From Hyphomicrobiales bacterium (GTDB lineage Bacteria > Pseudomonadota > Alphaproteobacteria > Rhizobiales > OSC116), in contig JADGDI010000006.1 of NCBI GenBank assembly GCA_016744975.1, positions 1-53,338 of the forward strand: a DNA stretch of 53,338 bases. The letters are read 5' to 3'. Position numbers and translations under genes: made by a program. Shown here piece by piece: positions 42,469 through 51,476 of this stretch (within the stretch, counting starts at the first letter, position 1; each line of letters starts with the position of its first letter). Under the pieces are notes generated by a model. That model was not told the origin of the DNA and did not search any database. It worked only from the letters and a program-made list of their open reading frames with translations.

Positions 42469-43820
42469 GCGCCATCTCCCATAAATAATGTTGCAGGTAC
42501 TTCAAGTAAGCTTTTAATATATTGAATCATTAATGCCCCATCATAACCATCAACAATCCTATGATCAAACGAGCCAGAAATATTCATCATTTTACGAATG
42601 ACAATTTCACCATTGATGACCATCGGTCGTTCTACCAACTTGTTATTGCCAATGATGCACACTTCAGGGGCATTGATGATCGGCGTGGTAACAATGCCGC
42701 CAATTTTTCCCAAACTGGTTACTGTAATGGTTGATCCAGTAAGTTCATCACGCGCTGCGCTGCCGCTTCTGGCTTTTTTAGCGAGCTCTTGTACTTTGCT
42801 TGCATATTGCCAAATATCTAAACTTTCAGCATGTTTGATCACAGGAACCATCAGCCCATTTGGGGTATTGGCCGCCATGCCGACATGCACCGCATCAAAT
42901 TGGGTAATCATGCCTGTTTCACTATTATAATGAGCATTGCATTGGGGGTATTTAGCAGCTGCTTTAACAATTGCCTTCATTAAAAACGGCAGTAAAGTGA
43001 GCTTTGGCTGATCAAGCCCATCTCCTGAACAAGCGCGGCGCTCGGAATTTAACTGCCCACGCAATTTTTCCAAATCGGTTAGATCGACTTCCTCAACATA
43101 GGTATAATGCGGAATATTGCGTTTTGAAAATGCCATAGCTTCGGCGATTTTGCGCCGGATACCGCGCAGAGGAATTTCTTTTACCCCTATTTTCTTCAGC
43201 CCAGATTTTGAAGGCTTTGCGACTCTAGTTGCACCATCGGTTTTAGAGCGGCGATCGACATTCGAGATATACGCCCCGCCAGATGCGATAAACCCATTCA
43301 AATCATCATGGGTTAAACGCCCAGCTGGCCCAGAGCCAACAATTAAACCCAGTTCAATATTCAATTCTTGCGCGCGGCGACGCAAGGAAGGTGATGCCAA
43401 AATATCGGTATTTATAGGCGGCTCATCGGTATTTATAGACGGCTCAATTGTAGTTCTTGCAGGAGCAGAAGACGCTTGCATGGGTGTGACAGCTTCTACG
43501 GTTTTGGTTTTTGGACTGGGTTGAGTGTTGGTTTTTTGGTTAGGTTTAATGTCTGAAGGTTGCGCAACTCCGCCCTCAACGTCAAAAGCAATTAAAACAC
43601 TGCCAACATTGACAATATCACCCACATTACCTGCAATTGAGGTGACAATACCATCGACAGGTGAAGGCAGTTCAACGGTGGCTTTATCGGTCATCATGGC
43701 GATAAGAATGTCATCTTCTTCGATTTTTTGGCCAAGCTTCACATGCAGTTCTACAATCTCTGACGTCACAACCCCTTCACCAAGGTCGGGTAATTTAAAT
43801 TCATATAGTGCCATTTTCAA
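42465..43820 (-). CDS. bkdB: Branched-chain 2-oxoacid dehydrogenase E2 (lipoamide acyltransferase)
   Basis: Core acyltransferase of 451 aa. One lipoyl domain (about 1-80) carries the lipoylated Lys in MTDKATVELP. A Thr/Pro/Ala-rich linker follows, then the E1/E3-binding domain (about 143-180: SPSLRRRAQELNIELGLIVG). The catalytic domain (about 220-450) ends with the active-site GSFDHRIVDGYDGALM. The ATG at 43820 overlaps the E1-beta stop by 4 bp; the ATG at 43814 (MALYEFKLPDLGEG) is an alternative. The linker contains a 21-bp tandem duplication. It transfers acyl groups from E1 to CoA. Confidence 0.95.
   Translation of the reverse strand: MKMALYEFKLPDLGEGVVTSEIVELHVKLGQKIEEDDILIAMMTDKATVELPSPVDGIVTSIAGNVGDIVNVGSVLIAFDVEGGVAQPSDIKPNQKTNTQPSPKTKTVEAVTPMQASSAPARTTIEPSINTDEPPINTDILASPSLRRRAQELNIELGLIVGSGPAGRLTHDDLNGFIASGGAYISNVDRRSKTDGATRVAKPSKSGLKKIGVKEIPLRGIRRKIAEAMAFSKRNIPHYTYVEEVDLTDLEKLRGQLNSERRACSGDGLDQPKLTLLPFLMKAIVKAAAKYPQCNAHYNSETGMITQFDAVHVGMAANTPNGLMVPVIKHAESLDIWQYASKVQELAKKARSGSAARDELTGSTITVTSLGKIGGIVTTPIINAPEVCIIGNNKLVERPMVINGEIVIRKMMNISGSFDHRIVDGYDGALMIQYIKSLLEVPATLFMGDGA
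43404..43445 (-). repeat. 21-bp in-frame tandem duplication in the E2 linker
   Basis: Two adjacent 21-bp copies differ at one base and encode the repeated INTDEPP/INTD-like linker residues (SINTDEPPINTDILA). This is a slippage-type expansion of the flexible linker between the lipoyl and binding domains. Confidence 0.8.
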
Positions 43821-44830
43821 GCCTCCATAATGCGGTTAATGGCATCAACAACACGGTGTGGCCCAGGGAAATATTCCCATTCAAACGCGTGCGGGTAAGG
43901 TATATCCCAGCCCGTTACGCGCTCAATTGGGGCGCGTAATTTCCAAAAACAATTTTCTTGAATAATCGATAATATTTCGGCTCCGAAACCACCTGTCTTT
44001 GTTGCTTCATGCGCAATGAGGCAGCGGCCTGTTTTGTTAACGCTGTTGATAATGGTATCATAATCAATCGGTGATAAGGTTCTAAGGTCTATAATCTCCG
44101 CATCAACTCCAGTTTGTTTAACCGCCGTTTCAACCACGTGTACCATGGTGCCATAGGTGATAATGGTCATCGCATCGCCGCTGCGGCAAATATCAGCCTG
44201 ACCCAGTGGAATGCTATAATAACCTTCAGGCACTTCGCCTTTATCATGGCTATCCCAACCAACAGAGGGTGTGTCAGGGTTACCGTAAAACGGCCCATTA
44301 TAAAGCCTTTTGGGTTCGAAAAACAATACAGGGTCATTGCTTTCAATTGCGCTGATTAACAAGCCCTTGGCATCATATGGGGTCGATGGCATGACCACTT
44401 TTATGCCAGAAACATGGGTAAAAATCCCTTCGGGGCTTTGGCTGTGAGTTTGTCCGCCGCGAATGCCGCCCCCGCAAGGTGTGCGAACGGTAATATTGGT
44501 TGAAAATTCACCCCCGCTTCGGTAGCGCAAGCGCGACGCTTCGGATACAATTTGGTCAAAGGCTGGGTAAATATAATCGGCAAATTGAATTTCAGCCACA
44601 GGCCGGATGCCGTTAACGCTCATGCCAATCGCGGTGGCAATAATGCCATTTTCTGAAATTGGCGTATCAAATACCCGCTCGGTTCCAAATTGTGATTGCA
44701 GGCCGTCAGTCGCGCGGAACACCCCGCCAAAATAACCAACATCCTCACCGAAAATCATCACTGCATCATCACGTTCTAACATGATTTTTTGCGCCGATAA
44801 AATTGCTTCTAACATATTCATTTGTGCCAT
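43817..44830 (-). CDS. bkdA2: Branched-chain 2-oxoacid dehydrogenase E1 beta subunit
   Basis: Transketolase-like beta subunit of 337 aa that completes the thiamine diphosphate site with E1 alpha. Recognisable blocks are FGEDVGYFGGVFRATDGLQ, FDTPISENGIIATAIGMSVN, EIQFADYIYPAFDQIVSEAS and the C-terminal transketolase domain with AEIIDLRTLSPIDYDTI and RVTGWDIPYPHAFE. Two bases separate it from E1 alpha and it overlaps E2 by 4 bp. The sequence follows the branched-chain type rather than pyruvate dehydrogenase. Confidence 0.95.
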   Translation of the reverse strand: MAQMNMLEAILSAQKIMLERDDAVMIFGEDVGYFGGVFRATDGLQSQFGTERVFDTPISENGIIATAIGMSVNGIRPVAEIQFADYIYPAFDQIVSEASRLRYRSGGEFSTNITVRTPCGGGIRGGQTHSQSPEGIFTHVSGIKVVMPSTPYDAKGLLISAIESNDPVLFFEPKRLYNGPFYGNPDTPSVGWDSHDKGEVPEGYYSIPLGQADICRSGDAMTIITYGTMVHVVETAVKQTGVDAEIIDLRTLSPIDYDTIINSVNKTGRCLIAHEATKTGGFGAEILSIIQENCFWKLRAPIERVTGWDIPYPHAFEWEYFPGPHRVVDAINRIMEA

Positions 44831-44832
44831 TT

Positions 44833-46098
44833 TTATAACCCCAATTCTTGACGCTGGCGAACAAGGTTTGGCGTCATTTCTTCAAACACATCTTCAAACA
44901 TCGTGGTCACATCGGGGCGGCCACCACCTTTTAATGTGCCATAGCTTTCAGCCTCTTTATACTGGCTTTTTATCATGGCCGTATAATCTTCAATCAGTGC
45001 CTTATGTAGCACCTCACTCCATGCGCCAGTTTTTATTAAATGTGCCTTTAGCCGCTCAATTGGGTCGCCCAATGGCCATGTTTTTTCTTCATCGGCTGGG
45101 CGGTATGCAGAGGGATCATCAGAAGTTGAATGCGGCGCAACCCGATAGGTGAAAAATTCAATCAACGTTGCCCCATAACCTGATCGAGCGCGGTCAGCAG
45201 CCCATTTAGAGGCTGCATAAACTGCCAAAAAATCATTGCCATCTACCCGCAGGCTTGGCAAACCAAAACCGATGCCGCGCGCGGCAAATGTGGTGCGCTC
45301 CCCCCCAGCAATACGTTGACTGCTAGAGATTGCCCATTGGTTGTTGACAATGTTTAAAATAACGGGCGGATTATAGGTAGCGGCAAAATTTAGCGCACTA
45401 TGAAAATCCAGTTCAGCGGTGCTGCCATCGCCAACAAAACTGGTTGCAAGGCGATTGCCGCGTTTACGCGCCTCGGCCATTGCCCAGCCCACTGCTTGGC
45501 TAAATTGAGTGGCTAAATTACCTGAAATTGAAAAAAAGTTTAAATTCTTAAAACTATACATAATTGGTAATTGGCGGCCTTTGCAATTGTCTTTAACGTT
45601 AGACAAACACTGGCACATCAAATCAATTAACCGCTGACCGCGCGAGATTAAAATACCTTGATTTCGGTAAGATGGAAATACCATATCTTCATCATCAATT
45701 GCCAAGCTATGTGCCACGCTAATGGCTTCTTCGCCAGTGCATTTCATATAGAATGAAATTTTACCAACTCTGTGCATCAGCTGCATTCGCTCGTCAAACA
45801 TGCGCGTTAGCAGCATGTCTTTTAAACCCTTAATTAGAATGTCATCTTCTATGTTGATGTGCCATTCGCCCCCCGCATTGGCATCTTCATCCAACACACG
45901 AATTAAGCCATAGGCAAGGTCGGTAATATCATTCGGTTTAGCGGTAAAAGGCGGCATTTTGCTAGCACTAACAGGCGGAATATAAACATGGCTGAAATCA
46001 TTAACCTCGCCAGGTCGATAAGGCGGTTCAGGAACATATAAGCCTTGATGTTGGCCAATATCGCCAATATGTGTGTCATTAATTGTCTTATTATGCAT
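44833..46098 (-). CDS. bkdA1: Branched-chain 2-oxoacid dehydrogenase E1 alpha subunit
   Basis: Thiamine diphosphate-dependent alpha subunit of about 421 aa that decarboxylates the 2-oxo acids from Val, Leu and Ile. The start is the ATG at 46098 (MHNKTINDTHIGDIGQHQGL), with a GAGGG site; a TTG at 46113 in frame is less likely. The TPP motif is clear (SFVGDGSTAELDFHSALNFA, ending at NIVNNQWAIS), and so is the loop region TFAARGIGFGLPSLRVDGND, plus the phosphorylation-loop-like TYRVAPHSTSDDPSAYR. It is the first gene of the operon and is divergent from an Lrp-type regulator. Confidence 0.96.
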   Translation of the reverse strand: MHNKTINDTHIGDIGQHQGLYVPEPPYRPGEVNDFSHVYIPPVSASKMPPFTAKPNDITDLAYGLIRVLDEDANAGGEWHINIEDDILIKGLKDMLLTRMFDERMQLMHRVGKISFYMKCTGEEAISVAHSLAIDDEDMVFPSYRNQGILISRGQRLIDLMCQCLSNVKDNCKGRQLPIMYSFKNLNFFSISGNLATQFSQAVGWAMAEARKRGNRLATSFVGDGSTAELDFHSALNFAATYNPPVILNIVNNQWAISSSQRIAGGERTTFAARGIGFGLPSLRVDGNDFLAVYAASKWAADRARSGYGATLIEFFTYRVAPHSTSDDPSAYRPADEEKTWPLGDPIERLKAHLIKTGAWSEVLHKALIEDYTAMIKSQYKEAESYGTLKGGGRPDVTTMFEDVFEEMTPNLVRQRQELGL

Positions 46099-46226
46099 GT
46101 TGCCCTCATTCAAACCTTAATAATAAGACATAATAGCTTACCTAAAAGAAACAGCTTCCCTAATTGACTTGTCGTTGATATTATATTGGAACAGAATCAC
46201 GAAAATATAATAAAAAAGAGAATGAT

Positions 46227-46709
46227 GTGCCGAGTATAACTGAACTGGATAGAAATATCCTTAAAATATTACAAAATGATGCAACAATATCAATTGCAGA
46301 TATTGCGGAAACTATTGGCTCATCCAAGTCTGTTTGCTGGCGGCGCATTCAAAGAATGACTGAAAAAGGCATCATCAAGCAAAAAGTAACCTTGCTAGAT
46401 GCCGAAAATCTTGGTTTGCGCGTGGTGGTGTTTGCCAATGTGAAACTAACCAGCCACGGCCGAAAAAACCTTTCGGATTTTATGACCAAAATTAAATTAT
46501 ACCCCGAAGTGGTGGAATGTTATACGATGATGGGCGGTATTGATTTTCTGCTTAAAATAGTGGTGCGTAACGTTAAAGAATTTGAAGATTTTTACTGGCA
46601 TCAATTGTCCCAAATAGAAGGGGTGCAGGAAACTAGTTCCCACATTGCCATGACTGAAGTTAAACTAACCACACAGTTACCTCTTAGCAATTGTGACACG
46701 GTAGATTAA
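46227..46709 (+). CDS. Lrp/AsnC family transcriptional regulator, probably BkdR-like
   Basis: DNA-binding regulator of 160 aa. It starts with GTG at 46227 (AAGAGA site 7 bp upstream); no in-frame ATG is available there. The N-terminal winged helix-turn-helix has ITELDRNILKILQNDATISI and AETIGSSKSVCWRRIQRMTE. The C-terminal RAM ligand domain is at about 70-150 (VVECYTMMGGIDFLLKIVV). It is divergent from the branched-chain dehydrogenase operon, the arrangement known for BkdR, which activates bkd genes in response to branched-chain amino acids. Direct control is inferred from position. Confidence 0.92.
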   Translation: MPSITELDRNILKILQNDATISIADIAETIGSSKSVCWRRIQRMTEKGIIKQKVTLLDAENLGLRVVVFANVKLTSHGRKNLSDFMTKIKLYPEVVECYTMMGGIDFLLKIVVRNVKEFEDFYWHQLSQIEGVQETSSHIAMTEVKLTTQLPLSNCDTVD

Positions 46710-46820
46710 GCAATTTACTGTGAGATTGATCAAAGTTATTGAAGCATATATCAAGCAATTTCACTGGACAATTTGGTAAAATAGATGCATTTTGCAGCCT
46801 TTCATTGTCAATGAGGTTAT

Positions 46821-48038
46821 ATGTTTTCGCTTACCAAGCAATTTAACAAAACCATTTGGTTGATTATTATTTCGACCTTTGCTGCGCGATTTACTTTTTT
46901 TATGATTTGGCCATTTATGGCACTGATCTTACATAACAAATTTGCGTTGGATGAATTTGAAGTTGGGTCATTTTTAGCTTTTTCAGTATTCATTGGCATC
47001 AGTTGTGGGTTTGTGGTTGGTAATATCTCGGACAGAATTGGCCGCCGAAAAATCATTATTCTTGGTCTTATATTACAGGTAATTTCATTAATATTATTGG
47101 GTATTGCAGATGGTTTGATATTAATGCTATTGGCATCGACCTTGCAATCCATCGCCAGAACCATGACTGAAAACCCAGGTAAAGCACTAATGACCGATAT
47201 GATGCAAGACCGCGACGTGAAAGATATGGCGTTGCATATGCGTTATTATATGCTTAATGTTGGCGCGGCTTTAGGCCCTGTAGCGGGTGTCTTTATAGGG
47301 GTAACAGGACAACAAACCACGTTTTTTATTGCAGCGGCAATGTATGGCCTATATCTCATTGCGGCAGCAGTTATTTTCAACATTGAGAAACCTATTAAGC
47401 GTAGCAAAATGTCTGCTGACCATTCATTTGGGCATTTGTTTAAGCTTTTGCGCCAAGATTATGCCTTTCTATTATTTGTTTTGGCAAGCCTTTTAGCTTT
47501 TGTTACCTATGCGCAAATAGATGTCGGTCTTTTGCAATATTTACAACAAGAAAACATTTCAAACATAACGCAATTATTTGCGCAACTATTGTTCATTAAC
47601 GGCTTAACCATTATAATTTTTCAATTTCCAATGTTGAAATTGCTAAGAAATACTGAGCCCATGAGACGTGCAATATATGGTGTAGTGCTATTTTTTATTG
47701 CCCATTTAATTTTTGCATTTTCCTCTGCAAATCAAACCTATATGCTTATGCTGGCGATATTCACTTTAAGCTTTGGTGAGGTCATACTATTTCCTACCAT
47801 GACCATATTGGTTGACCGCATGGCGCCAGAGCATCTAAAAGGCAGCTATTTTGGAGCCGCAGCGTTGGGCGGTTTAGGTTTTTCCTTAGCGCCATTATTG
47901 GGTGGTTTAATGTTGCATCAATTTGGGGGCTTTATAATGTGGTTAAGCATGGCTGGTATTACGGTTATTGTAGGTTTACTGCTTTATATTGCTCAAACTG
48001 CCAAACGGCCTGAGCTTTTAAAACAAAAGGTGGGTTAA
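46821..48038 (+). CDS. MFS transporter (first of a tandem pair)
   Basis: Major facilitator of 405 aa with about twelve hydrophobic segments. Motif A between helices 2 and 3 reads VVGNISDRIGRRKIII. A matching PEHLKGSYFGAAALGGLG segment lies near helix 11, and the tail has AKRPELLKQK. It resembles the multidrug-efflux MdtH-like branch, but no substrate can be given. The next gene is a clear paralogue and overlaps it by one base (TAATG), so the two are translationally coupled. It follows the Lrp gene by 111 bp on the same strand and might share its regulation. Confidence 0.9.
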   Translation: MFSLTKQFNKTIWLIIISTFAARFTFFMIWPFMALILHNKFALDEFEVGSFLAFSVFIGISCGFVVGNISDRIGRRKIIILGLILQVISLILLGIADGLILMLLASTLQSIARTMTENPGKALMTDMMQDRDVKDMALHMRYYMLNVGAALGPVAGVFIGVTGQQTTFFIAAAMYGLYLIAAAVIFNIEKPIKRSKMSADHSFGHLFKLLRQDYAFLLFVLASLLAFVTYAQIDVGLLQYLQQENISNITQLFAQLLFINGLTIIIFQFPMLKLLRNTEPMRRAIYGVVLFFIAHLIFAFSSANQTYMLMLAIFTLSFGEVILFPTMTILVDRMAPEHLKGSYFGAAALGGLGFSLAPLLGGLMLHQFGGFIMWLSMAGITVIVGLLLYIAQTAKRPELLKQKVG

Positions 48039-49267
48039 TGTTTGCGCCGGTCAAATTTTTTAATAAATCGGTATGGTTTATTTTACTGTCGGGTTTTTGC
48101 ATTAGCTTTGTTTCCCAAATGGTTTGGCCATTTATGGCGCTCATTTTATATCGAAAATTTAACCTTAATGAGTTTGAAATTGGCCTATATTTAGCTTTTG
48201 CAGTGACAGTAAGGGCGATTTCTGGCTTTTATATTGGCAATCTGTCAGACCGAATTGGCAGGCGGGTGATTATTTTAATTGGCTTTATGATCAGTACAAG
48301 TGGTGCTTTTATATTAGCCTATGCCGATAATTTATACTTTATGTTGCTTGGTTCAACTTGCGTGACTGTGGCATTTGGTATGGTTCAAAACCCAAGCAAA
48401 GCTTTAATGACTGACATGATGGAGAACCGAGATGTCAAAGATTTGGCGCTACAATTAAAATTTTTCTTTCATAATGCAGCACTTGCACTTGGCCCTGCGA
48501 TTGGCGCCTATCTTGGCATTGCCGGGCAGCAATCTACTTTTTACTATACGGGAACTGTGGTTTTCATCGTATTTTTGGTAGGCCTTTATATATTCAACAT
48601 TGAAAAGCCGCCCAAGCGCACAAAAAGTGGCCAAGATCAGTCTTTTAAAGCGCTATTTGCATTGCTTGCAAAAGACCATGCATTTATGATTTTTGTATTG
48701 GCCTACGCGCTCAGTTTGGTGGCATATATGCAGGTTCAGGCGGGTTTGCTGCAATATCTTCGTTTAAGTAATATAACGCCGATAGAACAAATTTATGCAA
48801 ATTTATTGATGATAAACGGTTTGGTTATCATTATTTTTCAATTTCCAATGATGCATTTATTGCGCAAACTTAAACCGATGGACAGGGTTAGTATTGCGGT
48901 TTCCTTATTCTTCATTTCTTATATGCTATATGCATTATTCACCCAAAATGGTGGCTACATGCTCTATGTTGCTATGCTATTTTTAGCGCTTGGCGAGGTC
49001 ATTTTGTTTCCAACCATTATGATCTTAGTCGACCGTATGGCACCAGAGCATTTGAAGGGCAGCTATTTTGGTGCTGCTGGTCTCACTTCATTTGGTGTTG
49101 CCGCCGCACCACTAATTGGTGGCTATCTATTGCAAAATTATGGCGGTATGATTTTGTGGCTCGCTATGGCGGGAATTTCTATTATGGTGGGGCTTTTATT
49201 TTATATTGCCCAACATGCCAAACGGCCAGATTTTGCATTAAAACGAGACCAAAATAGCCGCATATAG
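48038..49267 (+). CDS. MFS transporter (second of a tandem pair)
   Basis: Protein of 409 aa, paralogous to the upstream transporter along its full length; for example YIGNLSDRIGRRVIILIGF, LGEVILFPTIMILVDRMAPE, HLKGSYFGAAGLTSFG and LLFYIAQHAKRPDF all have direct counterparts. About twelve hydrophobic segments are seen. Its ATG shares the last base of the upstream stop codon. The tandem copies arose by duplication; they could act as a heteromeric pair or have different substrates. The gene is convergent with the TadG-like gene. Confidence 0.9.
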   Translation: MFAPVKFFNKSVWFILLSGFCISFVSQMVWPFMALILYRKFNLNEFEIGLYLAFAVTVRAISGFYIGNLSDRIGRRVIILIGFMISTSGAFILAYADNLYFMLLGSTCVTVAFGMVQNPSKALMTDMMENRDVKDLALQLKFFFHNAALALGPAIGAYLGIAGQQSTFYYTGTVVFIVFLVGLYIFNIEKPPKRTKSGQDQSFKALFALLAKDHAFMIFVLAYALSLVAYMQVQAGLLQYLRLSNITPIEQIYANLLMINGLVIIIFQFPMMHLLRKLKPMDRVSIAVSLFFISYMLYALFTQNGGYMLYVAMLFLALGEVILFPTIMILVDRMAPEHLKGSYFGAAGLTSFGVAAAPLIGGYLLQNYGGMILWLAMAGISIMVGLLFYIAQHAKRPDFALKRDQNSRI

Positions 49268-49315
49268 CTTTTTAGTGGGATTGCTTCTAGATCAGTTATC
49301 TTAATAAAACCCTTA

Positions 49316-50569
49316 TCATTGGGTTAATGCCATGCCGCCAGCTTTAACAAACTCTACAAATATACTATCAAATGCTTTGTTAATATCACTAACATTGCGG
49401 GTTTGGTAAAAGCTATTTGGCGACGCGCATTTGCGCATATCAGGCTCTAAATTTCTTGCATGAGGTCGAACCAACCTTCTATATGCCCAGTGATTTATAT
49501 ATTCATAGGTTGTGTAAATCACCATTAACCGAACTTTTTGAGCCTTTATACCTGTGTTACAATCTGCTACGCGCATTGTGTTGGTTCGGTAAACCCAAGG
49601 TGGCATGTCATATAACCCATCGGATAAAAATACCACCATTTTTTGGCGATCATCTTTTGAACTGCCAGTGCCTTGTTTCCCAATCACACTTCTTAAATAA
49701 CTCATCGCTGCGCCTAGATGGGTGTGCGCATTTTGCACGCCTGCTCTGCTTAAAGCGCCGTTAACTGCATCCATATTACCTGTAGGTGATAATATTGTCC
49801 AAGCTCTATGAGTGAAGCCATAAAGGCCAATACGATATTGATCAGCAGTCTCAGAATCAAGTTTTTTAATTTTTTTGGCTATATCATTGACAGCGCGTTT
49901 AACCACATCCATACGCAAGTCAATGCCATTTGCTTTGGCTATTTTCGCATAGTTTGAACCATCATGGCAGGTGAATGCACAACCTGCCTTTTGCGTTAAT
50001 TGAGTGATACCGCTAGGTGTTGCGGCAATTCCCATTGAGGATGAAAAATCCATCATAAAGTATAAATCAATATATTTAGCCTGACCAATTGGCAGCTTTG
50101 CCACAACAGTGTTGGATAAAGGATAGGAATCTATACCAAATAATGAAGTGAAATAAGCAGGGCTTGTGGCCTTCCAATTTACCCTTGCGGAATAGGACTT
50201 TTTACCATCCTGAGAAAACGCCACATTAAATTTATCGAGTTTAATCCCCTTGTCAAATAAGTTAGCTTGTAAAATATTCAAAGCCGCTTTGTTTGCCTTT
50301 GCTTTGCGGTCTTTTTTTAAATCTTTATTACCATAAACTTTTAAGCCAGCCAGAATAGCGGTGTCGACAGCGTTTGAAATTCTGGCGTTGTTTAAGAATG
50401 CGGCTGATAAATCGACACTTGCGCCAATAAACCCAGCGATCACGGGTAGTAATAAAGCAAACATAATAGCGATATTGCCATTTTGATTGCCAATAAATTG
50501 CCGAGATATGGTCATTATATTCGATATTGGGTGGATCAATTCATTCTCGATTCTAAATAAAAGTTGCAT
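49316..50569 (-). CDS. tadG: TadG-like pilus assembly protein with von Willebrand factor A domain
   Basis: Protein of 417 aa (or 399 if it starts at the ATG at 50515). Near the N-terminus is a TadE/TadG-type prepilin-like helix (QNGNIAIMFALLLPVIAGFI), followed by the PilA-like extended region (DLSAAFLNNARISNAVDTAI). A vWA domain from about residue 168 holds the MIDAS motif in MMDFSSSMG, with a later VVFLSDGLYDMP strand. Two cysteine pairs are present (AGCAFTCHDG, RVADCN, RKCASP). TadG-like minor components attach to Tad pili. Here the gene is 39 kb from the main tad cluster. Confidence 0.88.
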   Translation of the reverse strand: MQLLFRIENELIHPISNIMTISRQFIGNQNGNIAIMFALLLPVIAGFIGASVDLSAAFLNNARISNAVDTAILAGLKVYGNKDLKKDRKAKANKAALNILQANLFDKGIKLDKFNVAFSQDGKKSYSARVNWKATSPAYFTSLFGIDSYPLSNTVVAKLPIGQAKYIDLYFMMDFSSSMGIAATPSGITQLTQKAGCAFTCHDGSNYAKIAKANGIDLRMDVVKRAVNDIAKKIKKLDSETADQYRIGLYGFTHRAWTILSPTGNMDAVNGALSRAGVQNAHTHLGAAMSYLRSVIGKQGTGSSKDDRQKMVVFLSDGLYDMPPWVYRTNTMRVADCNTGIKAQKVRLMVIYTTYEYINHWAYRRLVRPHARNLEPDMRKCASPNSFYQTRNVSDINKAFDSIFVEFVKAGGMALTQ

Positions 50570-50804
50570 GTCATCTGGTTCAGAAAACTTGAAAATTATC
50601 AGCTTAAAACCTTAATAAATTAAATAAAAATAGCCTGTAATTCGGAAATCCTGCTAAACAATTAGTTCAATAACAGTTTTTTATTGAGCTTTAACAAAGG
50701 TTTATACCTTGGAGCAAATATCTAACCACTACCAATTGATTAGAGGGGAGGAAGCGGTTATGGCTTGTAATATATTTAAAAAATAATTGATTGTAAATAA
50801 TATT
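50570..50804. other. Intergenic region between the TadG-like gene and the IS6 remnant
   Basis: AT-rich, presumably with the TadG-like promoter. It contains an inverted repeat TCAATAA/TTATTGA near 50670 and, at 50760-50786 on the plus strand, an eight-codon ORF (MACNIFKK) with a strong GGGGAGGA site that ends 18 bp before the insertion element. This may be a leader or the head of a disrupted gene. Confidence 0.5.
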
Positions 50805-51468
50805 GGCTCTGTTGCAAATAAATTGAGTTTGATGTAGATTTTAATTCTGTTAAGTTTTATATGAATTTGTTCAAGCATCGCCACTTTCAATATGACATCA
50901 TCATATGGGCAATCCGCTGGTATTGTAAATATGGCATCAGTTATCGAGAACTAAAAGAAATGCTCCATGAACGTGGTGTTACTGTTCATCATTCAACAAT
51001 TTATCGTTGGGTTCAGAAATATGCACCTGTGATGGAAAAACGTCTAAAATGGCATTGGCATCCAAAGTTTGGTATCAGTTGGCAAGTCGATGAGACTTAT
51101 ATTAAAGTCAAAGGCAAATGGGTGTATTTGTATAGGGCTATTGAATAATTAAAGATGGAAGGCAAGTGTCCCAAGGATTTAGAGCACAGACAAGTTAAAT
51201 ATTTAAACAACAGAATTGAAGCGGATCATGGCAAATTGAAACGATTGATTAATCCTGTTAGAGGCTTTAAATCCTTGAAAACTGCTTATGCTACAGTCAA
51301 GGGATTCGAAGTGATGCATATGTTTAAGAAAGGCCAGTTTAATGTTTGGTTGCATGGAAATAAGGTCAATGCAGAAATCCGTCTAATAACCAATGCCCTT
51401 TTAGATTTCTAGAAAAAATAGTGAAAACCCGAATAAACTCGGACTAAATTATTATTTGAAACAGAGCC
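50805..51468 (+). mobile_element. IS6-family insertion sequence with internal deletion
   Basis: The ends are inverted repeats, GGCTCTGTTGCAAATA on the left and GGCTCTGTTTCAAATA (reverse complement) on the right, 15 of 16 identical and like IS26-type termini. The element is 664 bp, about 150 bp shorter than a usual IS6 member. The flanking 8 bp (ATAATATT and CTAAAAAC) do not match, so no target duplication remains. It contains a broken transposase gene. Confidence 0.92.
50861..51412 (+). pseudogene. IS6-family transposase, inactivated
   Basis: The frame starts MNLFKHRHFQYDIIIWAIRW, with the N-terminal helix-turn-helix (SYRELKEMLHERGVTVHHST) and the first catalytic Asp in WQVDETYIKVKGKWVYLYRA. 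At 51143-51148 it runs into GAA TAA. Translation of the same frame continues as LKMEGKCPKDLEHRQVKYLN, with the catalytic Glu in NRIEADHGKLKRL. About 50 codons that carry the second catalytic Asp (the DKNPAY region) are missing between RAI and the ELK of the second part, and the first codon after the junction is a stop. Transposition in cis is therefore impossible. Confidence 0.9.
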
Positions 51469-51476
51469 CTAAAAAC

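Noticed and set aside
49268-49325. AACCC/GGGTT inverted repeat between the second MFS gene and the TadG-like gene
   Set aside because: The stem is only about 5 bp, with no T run, too weak to call a terminator.
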